Part shown: positions 1 through 8,647 of the stretch, piece by piece | Numbering within the stretch: the first letter of the stretch is position 1 | Layout: each line of letters opens with the position of its first letter | Assembly: GCA_011774835.1 (NCBI GenBank) | Contig: JAACAK010000120.1 | Span: forward strand, 1-64,000 | Source of the DNA: Candidatus Kutchimonas denitrificans | GTDB lineage: Bacteria > Gemmatimonadota > Gemmatimonadetes > Palauibacterales > KS3-K002 | Direction of reading: 5' to 3' | Length of the DNA: 64,000 bases | Notes under the pieces: generated by a model | Told to the model about the DNA's origin: nothing | Databases searched by the model: none | The model's input: only the letters and a program-made list of their open reading frames with translations | Made by a program: the position numbers and the translations under genes

Positions 1-241
1 GCAGGAAGGTGTTCGCCGCCGTGATCTGGATCGCCAGCGGCGAGCCGCCCTCCTCCAGCGGGATGCCGGGCAGGGCCCACTCGCCGGCGCCGAAGCGCAG
101 GATGATGTAGGCGCCGATCAGGCTGGTGAAGAACATCACCTCGGAAGCCAGGAAGACCCACATCCCCAGCTTCTGGTTGTAGACCCGCATCCCGGGCTCG
201 GCCTGGACGCCTCCGGATAGGACCGCTGACTCGCTCCTCAA
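1..241 (-). CDS. coxC: Cytochrome c oxidase subunit III, N-terminal part (runs off the window edge)
   Basis: Reverse translation gives (M)RSESAVLSGGVQAEPGMRVYNQKLGMWVFLASEVMFFTSLIGAYIILRFGAGEWALPG..., typical of COX3 TM1; likely TTG start at 241; lies downstream of coxB-coxA. Confidence 0.85.
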   Translation of the reverse strand, partial: MRSESAVLSGGVQAEPGMRVYNQKLGMWVFLASEVMFFTSLIGAYIILRFGAGEWALPGIPLEEGGSPLAIQITAANTFL

Positions 242-255
242 CTCGTGCCCCTCTG

Positions 256-424
256 CAAGTGGAAGTTGGAAATTGGATGTGGGCGTTGGAAATTCACCTA
301 GAAGATTCGATCGCTGAATGTTCGCTCTTCAAGGTTCAACTTCCAAGGTGAATTTCCAATTTCCACATCCAATTTCCGATTTCCAAGTTGACCCACCAAC
401 CCACCAACCCACTAACGCACTAAC
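256..424. repeat. Intergenic imperfect inverted repeat (about 256-299 vs 347-389) followed by an octamer tract (accaaccc/actaacgc)
   Basis: Left arm aagtggaagttggaaattggatgtgggcgttggaaattcacct; right arm aggtgaatttccaatttccacatccaatttccgatttccaagtt; then acccaccaacccaccaacccactaacgcactaacc. Confidence 0.8.
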
Positions 425-425
425 C

Positions 426-2162
426 TCAGCCGCCCCCCAGCGGCTGATTCTGCGGCAAGAAGTCCTCCTCCGCCTCCGGGTGACTGAACTCGTACGGCCC
501 GTGATATACCGTGGGTGCCGTGGCGAAGTTGCCGTGCGGCGGCGGCGACGGTGTCGTCCACTCGAGCCCGTTGTCGTGCCACGGGTTCTCGCCCGCCTTC
601 TCGCCCCGGAACAGGCTCCAGAAGAAGTTGACCAGGAACGGGATCTGGGCGACGAACAGCAGAAAGGCGCTGACCGTGATGAACTCGTTCATCCCCTGGA
701 ACCGCTGGAGGAACTCGTACTCGGTCGGATCGTAGATCCGGCGCATGTGGCCGCCCATGCCCAGGATGTGCATGGGGAAGAAGACCAGGTTGTAGAGGAT
801 GAACGTGAGCGCGAAGTGGATCTTGCCCCACGTCTCGTTCATCATGCGGCCGAACATCTTCGGGAACCAGAAGTAGATCGCCGCGAAGATGCCGAACAGG
901 CTGCCGCCGAACAGCACGTAGTGGATATGGGCGACGATGAAGTAGGTGTCATGGATGAACACGTCCACGGTGTTCGACGCCATGAAGATCCCGCTCAGCC
1001 CCCCGATCGTGAACAGCGCCACGAACCCCACCGCGTTCAGCATCGGCGTGTGGAACTGGATGTTGCCGCGCCACATCGTGCCCAGCCAGTTGAACACCTT
1101 GATCGCCGACGGCACCGCGATCGCCATCGTCGAGATCATGAACGACGTGCCCAGCAGCGGGTTCATGCCGCTCTGGAACATGTGGTGGCCCCAGACGATC
1201 CAGCCGAGGAACGCGATGGCGATGATCGCGAACACCATCGAGTGGTAGCCGAAGATCGGCTTCCGCGACCCGTTGGCGATGACGTCCGACACGATCCCCA
1301 TCGCCGGCAGGATCAGGATGTAGACCTCGGGGTGCCCGAAGAACCAGAACAGGTGCTGCCACAGCAGCGGCTGACCGCCGTCCGCCGGCAGGAAGAACGT
1401 CGTGCCGATCGTCTGGTCGAACAGCAGCATGATGACCGCGCCCGCCAGGACCGGCACCGCCAGCAGCGCCAGGATCGCGGTGATGAACAGCGCCCAGATC
1501 GACAGCGGCATCCGGAACAGCGTCATCCCCGGCGCCCGCATGTTGATCACGGTCGTGATGTAGTTGACCGAGCCCAGCAGCGACGAGGCGCCGAACAGCA
1601 CGATGCTGACCACCCACAGCTGCTGGCCCAGATACACGCCGGTGTAGTCCGGCACGGCGCTCAGCGGCGCGTAGACCGTCCAGCCGGCGCCCGCGGCGCC
1701 GCCGGTCACGAACAGGCTGGCCAGCATCACCACGCCCGACGCGACGAACACCCAGAACGACATCATGTTCAGGGTGGGGAACGCCATGTCGGGCGCGCCC
1801 AGCTTGAGCGGGATCAGGTAGTTGGCGTAAACGCCCACCAGCAGCGGCATGATCGCGAAGAAGATCATGAACGTGCCGTGCATCGTGACCAGCGAGTTGT
1901 AGAACTCGGGCAGGATGATGCCCCCCGGCGCTCGCGCCTCGCCCAGGACTCCCGCGCCCGGCAGCGGCTGGCCCGGGAACCCGAGCTGCCAGCGGATCAT
2001 CATCGCCAGCAGGCCGCCTACCGCCAGGAACACCAGGCAGGTGAACAGGAACTGGATGCCGATGATCTTGTGATCGGTGGAAAAGATGTACTTGCGGACG
2101 AAGCTCAGCTCTTCGTGATGGCCGTGCGCCGCTCCGCCCGCCACCGCTTCTGCTGTCGCCAT
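426..2162 (-). CDS. coxA: Cytochrome c oxidase subunit I (heme-copper oxidase)
   Basis: 578 aa; FSTDHKIIGIQFLF, LLWQHLFWFFGHPEVYILILP, IVAHIHYVLFGGSLF motifs. Confidence 0.98.
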   Translation of the reverse strand: MATAEAVAGGAAHGHHEELSFVRKYIFSTDHKIIGIQFLFTCLVFLAVGGLLAMMIRWQLGFPGQPLPGAGVLGEARAPGGIILPEFYNSLVTMHGTFMIFFAIMPLLVGVYANYLIPLKLGAPDMAFPTLNMMSFWVFVASGVVMLASLFVTGGAAGAGWTVYAPLSAVPDYTGVYLGQQLWVVSIVLFGASSLLGSVNYITTVINMRAPGMTLFRMPLSIWALFITAILALLAVPVLAGAVIMLLFDQTIGTTFFLPADGGQPLLWQHLFWFFGHPEVYILILPAMGIVSDVIANGSRKPIFGYHSMVFAIIAIAFLGWIVWGHHMFQSGMNPLLGTSFMISTMAIAVPSAIKVFNWLGTMWRGNIQFHTPMLNAVGFVALFTIGGLSGIFMASNTVDVFIHDTYFIVAHIHYVLFGGSLFGIFAAIYFWFPKMFGRMMNETWGKIHFALTFILYNLVFFPMHILGMGGHMRRIYDPTEYEFLQRFQGMNEFITVSAFLLFVAQIPFLVNFFWSLFRGEKAGENPWHDNGLEWTTPSPPPHGNFATAPTVYHGPYEFSHPEAEEDFLPQNQPLGGG

Positions 2163-2172
2163 AGAGATCCTC

Positions 2173-2835
2173 TCAGCTCTGCTCCACCATCCAGCTCTCG
2201 TACTCGTCCTGCGCGTGGACGATCACCCGGGCGCGCATCCGATAGTGGCCCAGCCCGCACAGCTCGGCGCAGGCGAGCTCGAACTCACCCGTCTCGGTCG
2301 CCTGGAACCAGGCGTCGTTCTGCATCCCCGGCACCACATCCTGCTTGATCCGGAACGCCGGGACGAAGAACGAGTGAATCACGTCGATCGACTCCATATG
2401 AAGCACAACCGGCCGATCCACCGGCACGTGGACCTGGTTCCGCGTGGTGAAATCGTCGTCGGTCCCCAGGCTGCCATCGGCGCCCGGGTAGGTCACGTTC
2501 CACTCGAACTGTTCGGCCCGCACGTGCAGCTCCAGCGCGTCGGTCGGGAAGCGGTCGGGGCTCTTGATCTTCGGCCAGACGCTCTGGCTGGCGAAGGCGA
2601 GTCCGAGGATGAACAGCGCCGGTATGACCGTCCAGATCACCTCAGCGCGGTTGCTCCCCTCGATGTAGAACGCCTTCCGGCCCTCGCGGCCGCGGTACCT
2701 GAACAGGAAGTAGATCAGGACCGTCAGCACACCGACCAGGATGACGCCGGTGACGGCGAGTATGACGTAAAAGATCCTGTCGATATCGGCGGCGTACGTG
2801 GACGCCGCCGCCGGTAGCCAATCCATGTCGGTCAA
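2173..2835 (-). CDS. coxB: Cytochrome c oxidase subunit II (no fused cytochrome c)
   Basis: 220 aa; CuA motif CAELCGLGHYRMRARV; two N-terminal TM segments. Confidence 0.95.
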   Translation of the reverse strand: MTDMDWLPAAASTYAADIDRIFYVILAVTGVILVGVLTVLIYFLFRYRGREGRKAFYIEGSNRAEVIWTVIPALFILGLAFASQSVWPKIKSPDRFPTDALELHVRAEQFEWNVTYPGADGSLGTDDDFTTRNQVHVPVDRPVVLHMESIDVIHSFFVPAFRIKQDVVPGMQNDAWFQATETGEFELACAELCGLGHYRMRARVIVHAQDEYESWMVEQS

Positions 2836-2852
2836 TCCTCCTCGTCGTCTGC

Positions 2853-3671
2853 CTAAGCCGACGCGTCACCGAACGTGAACGTGACCTCGGCGCTCTCGTT
2901 CGCGCCCACCGTCACCTGCTGCGTCTGCGCGCCATACCGCTCGTGCCACGCCTCGATCGTGTAGGTCCCCGGCGGCAGCGTGTCGAGCGAGAAGCTGCCG
3001 TCGTTTCCGGTGACCGAGTAGTACGGGTGCTCGAGCACGCCGACGTAGGCGTACATCCAGCCGTGCACGTCGCACTCGAACCGGACCATCACCTCGGGCA
3101 CGCCGAACTGGCGCGTCGTCTCCATCTCCACCGGCTGGCTGATGTTGAAGCCCCGGTTCTGCTCCGCCTTGGCGTTGATGTTGTGGAGCAGCCCGTCGCT
3201 GTTCTTGATCACCAGGTCCTGGCCGACCTGGATGCCGAACACCCGGGGCCGGTACCAGCAGCCCGCCTGGTCCAGCACGACACCCTCGGAGGGCACGGAG
3301 AACGTCATCCCGCTGAGTCCGTCCTTGACGTAGACGAACACGTTGGCCAGGCCGCCGCCCTCGCCCACGACGACCTCTTCGGTCGTCTTCGGCATGTCGT
3401 AACGGGCGGCGCAGTTCGGCTCCTCGCTCATGTCGATCGCCTCGGCCTCGGGCTCGGTGCCGGTGAAGCTGACCGTCCCGCTGACCGTGGCAGCGGTCGC
3501 CGTGTCGACGGTCGCCGCCTTGGCGTCCATCGCCGTGGCCACGCCGCCGGCTTCCTCTTCCATCGCGCCCTCTTCGCCGCCGGCCTCGCCGCCGCCGCCG
3601 CAACCCGCGGCCACGATCAGCGCGCAGGCGAAAGCCAGAAACGTCGTCAGGCATCTTTCTCGATTCATCAT
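2853..3671 (-). CDS. Lipoprotein with cupredoxin-like region and C-terminal carboxypeptidase-regulatory-like (Ig) domain
   Basis: 272 aa; lipobox-like ...LIVAAGCGGGG; LLHNINAKA ... VRFECDVHGWMYAYVGVLEHPYY; GNDGSFSLDTLPPGTYTIEAWHERYG. Confidence 0.75.
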   Translation of the reverse strand: MMNRERCLTTFLAFACALIVAAGCGGGGEAGGEEGAMEEEAGGVATAMDAKAATVDTATAATVSGTVSFTGTEPEAEAIDMSEEPNCAARYDMPKTTEEVVVGEGGGLANVFVYVKDGLSGMTFSVPSEGVVLDQAGCWYRPRVFGIQVGQDLVIKNSDGLLHNINAKAEQNRGFNISQPVEMETTRQFGVPEVMVRFECDVHGWMYAYVGVLEHPYYSVTGNDGSFSLDTLPPGTYTIEAWHERYGAQTQQVTVGANESAEVTFTFGDASA

Positions 3672-3686
3672 CGGTACAGCCCTCCG

Positions 3687-5234
3687 TTACTGTTGACTTG
3701 AACCTTCCACTTCGCGCCGTTGGGCGCGCCATACGACCAGCACCCCCAGCCCCGCGGTGACCAGCATCGCCAGCACCGGCGAGACGTATACGGTCTTCGG
3801 GGTCGGCTCCTCCAGGTAGATGGAGTACCACGAGCTCACCGCCATCTGCGCCCCGCTCTCGCCGTTCGAGCCGTCCCAGGCGAAGAACGCGATCGGGATC
3901 GCCACGCCGGAGCGGAAGCTCAAGGTCGTCGCCGTGTCGGCGGCGGCCAGCGGCCGTTGGAACACCACCGTCCAGGCACCCGCCTCCCATTCGGCGGCCG
4001 CGCTCAGATCGCCGCCATCGAGAGGCGCCCGGGTACCCAATCCGCTGGCCCACGCTTCATGGGCCCCGGCGTCGCTGCTCCACTCCCACAGGTAGACCGG
4101 GCGCCGCGAGTCGCCCATCAAGAAGTAGGGCCGTTCGCGACCGGTCGGTATCGCCGTCGGGAACTGGACCACCAGCCGGTCCGGGAGAAGCGCCGTCGGC
4201 TCGGCCTCGGGGGCCGGCTGCACCGTCTCCGCCACCCAGCCCTGCCACTCGAGCCAATCGGGATCCGGGCTCTGCGACGGGTCGTGCCAGGTCACCCGCA
4301 GGGCCAGCGTCGCTCCGTCGTGTAAAGCTCTTATATACAGACCATCGACCCCGGGCGCGAACCAGCGGGGCTGCTCGATGATCTGACCGACCAGCGGCAC
4401 ATAATAGGGCGGCACGGCGTTCCAGGCCGAGTCGTCGGCTGCCGCCGGCACTCTCCCCTCGACACGCCGGGCGGCGATCACGTCCCGGACCCGGGGCCGT
4501 TCAGGCGGCGACAGGCTGCGCACGTAGGCCGCCAGGTACCACATCTGCTCGTCGGTCATGAAGCCCGAGTCGATGAGATCGGAGAACGATGGCATCGGCG
4601 TTCCGTCCATGCCGGTGCGGAGACGGCGGTAGATGTCCTGGACGCGGCCGCCGCCGTTGAAATTCCAATTCTCGCTGAGGTCGGCGGCGCGGATCGGGAA
4701 ATCCAGGTCGTCCTGCAGGGTGGGCGCCGAGGGGCCGTCGCCGCGGCCCCGGTCGCCGTGGCACTTCCAGCACTCGATCTGCTCGTAGAGCCGTCGGCCC
4801 TCGGCCAGCGCCTCGGCATCCGCGCCGGGGCGGTCCCCGAACTCCAACGGCTCCGGGGCGCCGAAGAGCTCGAAGAAGTCGGAGAAGTCCTTGATGTAGG
4901 CCACCAGGTCGCGGACCTCGTCGTCGCTGAACTTCGACTCCCACCCCGGCATCGCGGTGCCCGGCATCCCGTCCTCGATGACCCGGACCAGGTCCGCGTC
5001 GGTGGGCAGCTCGCCGTTGGCCGTGGTGCGGATCTGGTAGAGGCCGGTGGTGAAGTCCCGGGGACGCGGCATCATGTAGGCCGCCGCCGAGCCTTCGCCG
5101 GCGCCGTCCGTGCCGTGGCACTCGGCGCACCAGCGGTCGTAGAGCTCCCGGCCGCGCTCGGTATCCTGCGCCAACGCGGGGGTAGCGATCCACCACAGGG
5201 CCAATCCGAAGGCGATCGTCGCGGCCCTAGTCAT
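3687..5234 (-). CDS. Diheme c-type cytochrome fused to an EB_dh-like (ethylbenzene dehydrogenase gamma-type) heme-binding domain, C-terminal TM
   Basis: 515 aa; CAECH and CWKCH motifs; C-terminal half resembles NxrC/EbdC-type gamma subunit fold; C-terminal hydrophobic helix VSPVLAMLVTAGLGVLVVW. Confidence 0.75.
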   Translation of the reverse strand: MTRAATIAFGLALWWIATPALAQDTERGRELYDRWCAECHGTDGAGEGSAAAYMMPRPRDFTTGLYQIRTTANGELPTDADLVRVIEDGMPGTAMPGWESKFSDDEVRDLVAYIKDFSDFFELFGAPEPLEFGDRPGADAEALAEGRRLYEQIECWKCHGDRGRGDGPSAPTLQDDLDFPIRAADLSENWNFNGGGRVQDIYRRLRTGMDGTPMPSFSDLIDSGFMTDEQMWYLAAYVRSLSPPERPRVRDVIAARRVEGRVPAAADDSAWNAVPPYYVPLVGQIIEQPRWFAPGVDGLYIRALHDGATLALRVTWHDPSQSPDPDWLEWQGWVAETVQPAPEAEPTALLPDRLVVQFPTAIPTGRERPYFLMGDSRRPVYLWEWSSDAGAHEAWASGLGTRAPLDGGDLSAAAEWEAGAWTVVFQRPLAAADTATTLSFRSGVAIPIAFFAWDGSNGESGAQMAVSSWYSIYLEEPTPKTVYVSPVLAMLVTAGLGVLVVWRAQRREVEGSSQQ

Positions 5235-6054
5235 GACCGCCCTCCGCGCCCGCTTCGCCCTCGTGCTCCCACGTCCGCGGCGTCCAGCCGGTCTGCTCGT
5301 ACAGGAAGATCGTCACCGCCCAGATCTCGTCCTCGGTGAGGATCGGCTCCCAGGCCGGCATCGCCGAGTTCCACGGCGTCCCCTCCGTGGGCAGGCCCGG
5401 GCCGCCCTTGGCGATCCGCCAGAAGACGAAGCTCTCGGTCAGCTGCGGGATCGTCCCGTTGTCGGTGAACGCCAGCGGCGGCGGGTTGAAACCGTGGGCG
5501 TAGTGCCCGTTTCCGTCCAGCAGGTCACCGTGGCACGGCAGGCAGTTCCCGTAGTAGACCCGTTTGCCCACCTCGTAGTCCTCCTCGATCGACCCGTCGG
5601 CCCGCAGCGGGTTCTCCAGCCCGGTGAGCCGGATCGTGCGGCCGCGGAAGCTGATCGACGTCGGGGGCGCCGGGTGGATCGAGCGCAGCTGGACCGGCGC
5701 CGCCACGCCGGGCCGCACCTGGCTGTAGGTCAGCCAGCCGACGGCCAGCGGGACCAGGACCAGGAGCGCCGTGCGCAACCAGCGCAGGCCGGGATCGACC
5801 AGCAGCGTGCCCACCGGCTCCTTGAACCGTTTCCAGCGCTCCTCGTTGTCGCTGACGTAGATCAGGATCCCCACCGCCGCGGTGATCAGATACTGGAGGA
5901 GCACGCTGTCGGGGATCGGAGCGCTCCGCACCCCGAACAGAGGCGGCAGGTAGGCGACTCCGAACTCGAACACGATATACGCCGCGACGAGCAGCGCGAT
6001 CGCCAGCCAGAAGGGGTGCCGGAGGTAGTCTCTCAGACGGTTCACGTGGGTCAC
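5227..6054 (-). CDS. Membrane-anchored c-type cytochrome
   Basis: 275 aa; N-terminal TMs, single CLPCH motif; overlaps the next gene start by a few bases. Confidence 0.88.
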   Translation of the reverse strand: MTHVNRLRDYLRHPFWLAIALLVAAYIVFEFGVAYLPPLFGVRSAPIPDSVLLQYLITAAVGILIYVSDNEERWKRFKEPVGTLLVDPGLRWLRTALLVLVPLAVGWLTYSQVRPGVAAPVQLRSIHPAPPTSISFRGRTIRLTGLENPLRADGSIEEDYEVGKRVYYGNCLPCHGDLLDGNGHYAHGFNPPPLAFTDNGTIPQLTESFVFWRIAKGGPGLPTEGTPWNSAMPAWEPILTEDEIWAVTIFLYEQTGWTPRTWEHEGEAGAEGGHD

Positions 6055-6845
6055 CGTTGCTGGGCCAGGAAATCGACTAGCGCCTCGAGCTGGGCCGCGG
6101 TCATCCGCTCGCCGAAATCCGTGGGCATCAGGTTGGCGAACGCCTCGTAACCCGCGCTCACCTCCACCCGCGGGTCGAGGATCGACTCGCGGATCGCCGC
6201 GGCGTCCAGCCGGGCGCCAACGTCGGTGAAGGCCGGGCCGATGGCGGTCCCCTGGCCGTCCAGCTGATGGCAGGCCAGACAGCCGAACTCGTTCAGCAGC
6301 TGCCGCGGGTCTCGTGTCGACGGGGCGGTAGCGGCCGCCGCCGGTGCGGCGGACGCGGCTGTCGCCGCCGAGCTCGCACCGACCAGGTCGTCGGCCGTCA
6401 CCGTCACCACGCCGCCCTGCGCCTGGAGAAACGCGACCAGCGCCCAGATCTGGTCCTCGGGCAACGTGCGGTCCGCGTCGGGCATGATCGGGTTGTACCC
6501 GTCGACCACGTAGCTCCCCGGGTCGGTGAGCGATGTATAAAGGTACGTCTTGCAGTCCTGGTCCGGCACGCGGTCGCCGCAGCGCGCGCCGATGGGCCCC
6601 AGGCCGTCTGTCGACCGGGTCAGGTTGGGCGCCCGGGTGCCCAGCCCATGACAGGCCGTGCAGCCGCCGGCGCCCCCGAAGATCCGCTCGCCCGCCGCGA
6701 CCAGCTCGGCCGCCGACGCGTCCGCCGACAGCGCCAGCTCCTCGGGCACCTCCGACTCGATCTGCGGGATCATGTTGGCGATCAGCGTATAGCCGGCCAC
6801 CGTCAGGACGACGACGATGGCGATCTTCAGGTTGGTCATGAACAT
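6051..6845 (-). CDS. Diheme c-type cytochrome, N-terminally anchored
   Basis: MFMTNLKIAIVVVLTVAGYTLIANMIPQ...; CTACH and CLACH motifs; the ORF track extends upstream to 8327 but the ATG at 6845 is the plausible start. Confidence 0.88.
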   Translation of the reverse strand: MFMTNLKIAIVVVLTVAGYTLIANMIPQIESEVPEELALSADASAAELVAAGERIFGGAGGCTACHGLGTRAPNLTRSTDGLGPIGARCGDRVPDQDCKTYLYTSLTDPGSYVVDGYNPIMPDADRTLPEDQIWALVAFLQAQGGVVTVTADDLVGASSAATAASAAPAAAATAPSTRDPRQLLNEFGCLACHQLDGQGTAIGPAFTDVGARLDAAAIRESILDPRVEVSAGYEAFANLMPTDFGERMTAAQLEALVDFLAQQR

Positions 6846-6862
6846 GCTTATCGTCCCCCTCC

Positions 6863-8647
6863 TCAGTCGCCCGCCGGCTGCGGCGACAACCCCACCGCTT
6901 CGCTCGTCGCCCGCGCCAGCGCCGGCTTCTCGATCAGACCACCGATCCAGAAGACGAAGGAGACGATCGCCAGGAATATCAGGACGCAGGCGCTGATAAC
7001 CACGCCGGCGTAGCCGAGCGCCGGCGTCGCCGCCCACTGGCTGGTGTCGCGCATCACCTCCCAGATGTGCCAGTGCTGACGGATGCCGCTGCGGGCGAAG
7101 CCCATCAGGCCCATCAGCCAGGTGAACGTCACCGCCAGGATGATCAGCGTGTACTGCGAGCGCGGCGGCATCCGCCCCCAGCGGATCGCGCCGCGGGACT
7201 CGGCCCCGCGCAACATGAACAGGTCGACGGCCAGCACCACGACCATCGCCGCCAGCACAGTGAGCACCTGGTAGACGCTGAACCCGATCCGCACGATCGC
7301 GGTGACGAAGTAGCCGTAGATGCCGTAGAAGATCACCACCGCCGCCGCCAGCCCCAGCACGCCACCCTGCACGATCGTCCCCTGCCGCGACCAACTCACG
7401 GCCGGCCGCTTGTTCGCCCGCCGGTAGAGCAGGAACGACAGGAACGTCGTCAGGATCATCAGGTTGACCGCCGTGTTCTTGGCGCTCATCACGCCGAGCA
7501 CGCCGAGGAACGGGTGGTGCGTGCCGCCCATCGCCGCCAGCTCCTCCCGGTTGGCGATCATGGTGTGCGGCGTCGCCCAGACGATCACGCCGATGATCAG
7601 CACCAGCAGCATCCACTTCGTATATGGCGTGAACCGCTCCGCGCCGGGAATGCGTCCCATCCCCACCCACAGGTAGTAGTTGCCGGCCAGAAAGAGCACC
7701 CCGATCAGGAACGCCTGGATGATCCAGAGCCAGCTCATGAAGCCGCCCATCATCGTGATGCCCATCGCCTGGTTGTACTCGTAGATCTCGCGGCCCAGCC
7801 AGTAGCCGGCGAACGGCAGCACGATCAGCGCGCCGATGGCGATGAAGTTGCCGACGTAGCCCATCCAGTCGTAGTGCCGGCGCTCGTCCTCGCTCCGGGC
7901 GGCGAGGAATCGGTAGGCGGCGTAGGCAGCGACGATCGAGCCCCCGAACACCACGTTCGCGATCAGCCGGTGGATGTTGATCGGCATCCACGTCGCGTTG
8001 GCGAACGCGCTCCAGAACTGGACCTGCGCCGGCGCCGTGTCCGCCGTCACCTCGGCCGGCGGGCTCATCATGTAGCTGAGCCAGCTGTCGGCGATGAACA
8101 GTACCGCGGTGCCCCAGACGTTGAGCAGGATGCCCAGCGACCAGTGGAAGATCTTGGCGCGCCCTTCCTTCCAGCGCTCCCAACCGTAGTAGTAGATATA
8201 GAGCGTCGCCGATTCGACGAAGAAGAGCCCCACGTAGACCCAGATCGAGGTCTCGAAGATCCCGGTCAGGTGCGACATGAACCGCGGGTAGAGGGTGATG
8301 AGCAGGAAGGTCAGTGTCGCGCCCCACAGCGCCGTGGCGCTATAGGCGATGAGCAGCAGACGCGTGAACTCCTTCGAGAGCCGGTCGTAGCGCGCGTCCT
8401 TACCGAAGATGCCGATCGCTTCCGTCACCACCGCGAACATCGGCACGCCCAGCACGAAGGCCGCGAACATCAGGTGCACCTGGGCGGCGATCCACACCGC
8501 CGCCCGGCTGCCGATGACCGGGAAGTTGCCGTACTCGCGTATCCCTTCCGCCGCCTGCGCCCAGGCGGGGTCCGCCGCCGCCAGGACCAGCGACCCCGCG
8601 CCGACGACCAGCCCGGCCGTCCGCAGGGCGTCTCTCCCACTCGTCAT
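6863..8647 (-). CDS. Cytochrome bd oxidase subunit I-like (CydA-like) multi-TM protein
   Basis: 594 aa; AAVWIAAQVHLMFAAFVLGVPMFAVVTEAIG, WMPINIHRLIANVVFGGSIVAAYAAYRFLAARS; no neighbouring cydB; no GRQPW-type Q-loop motif found by eye. Confidence 0.85.
   Translation of the reverse strand: MTSGRDALRTAGLVVGAGSLVLAAADPAWAQAAEGIREYGNFPVIGSRAAVWIAAQVHLMFAAFVLGVPMFAVVTEAIGIFGKDARYDRLSKEFTRLLLIAYSATALWGATLTFLLITLYPRFMSHLTGIFETSIWVYVGLFFVESATLYIYYYGWERWKEGRAKIFHWSLGILLNVWGTAVLFIADSWLSYMMSPPAEVTADTAPAQVQFWSAFANATWMPINIHRLIANVVFGGSIVAAYAAYRFLAARSEDERRHYDWMGYVGNFIAIGALIVLPFAGYWLGREIYEYNQAMGITMMGGFMSWLWIIQAFLIGVLFLAGNYYLWVGMGRIPGAERFTPYTKWMLLVLIIGVIVWATPHTMIANREELAAMGGTHHPFLGVLGVMSAKNTAVNLMILTTFLSFLLYRRANKRPAVSWSRQGTIVQGGVLGLAAAVVIFYGIYGYFVTAIVRIGFSVYQVLTVLAAMVVVLAVDLFMLRGAESRGAIRWGRMPPRSQYTLIILAVTFTWLMGLMGFARSGIRQHWHIWEVMRDTSQWAATPALGYAGVVISACVLIFLAIVSFVFWIGGLIEKPALARATSEAVGLSPQPAGD

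Noticed and set aside
6846-8327. N-terminal extension of the 758-aa ORF at 6051..8327
   Set aside because: The upstream part is an Arg/Gly/Ala-rich shadow frame of the CydA-like gene; the true cytochrome c gene starts at MFMTNLK (6845)
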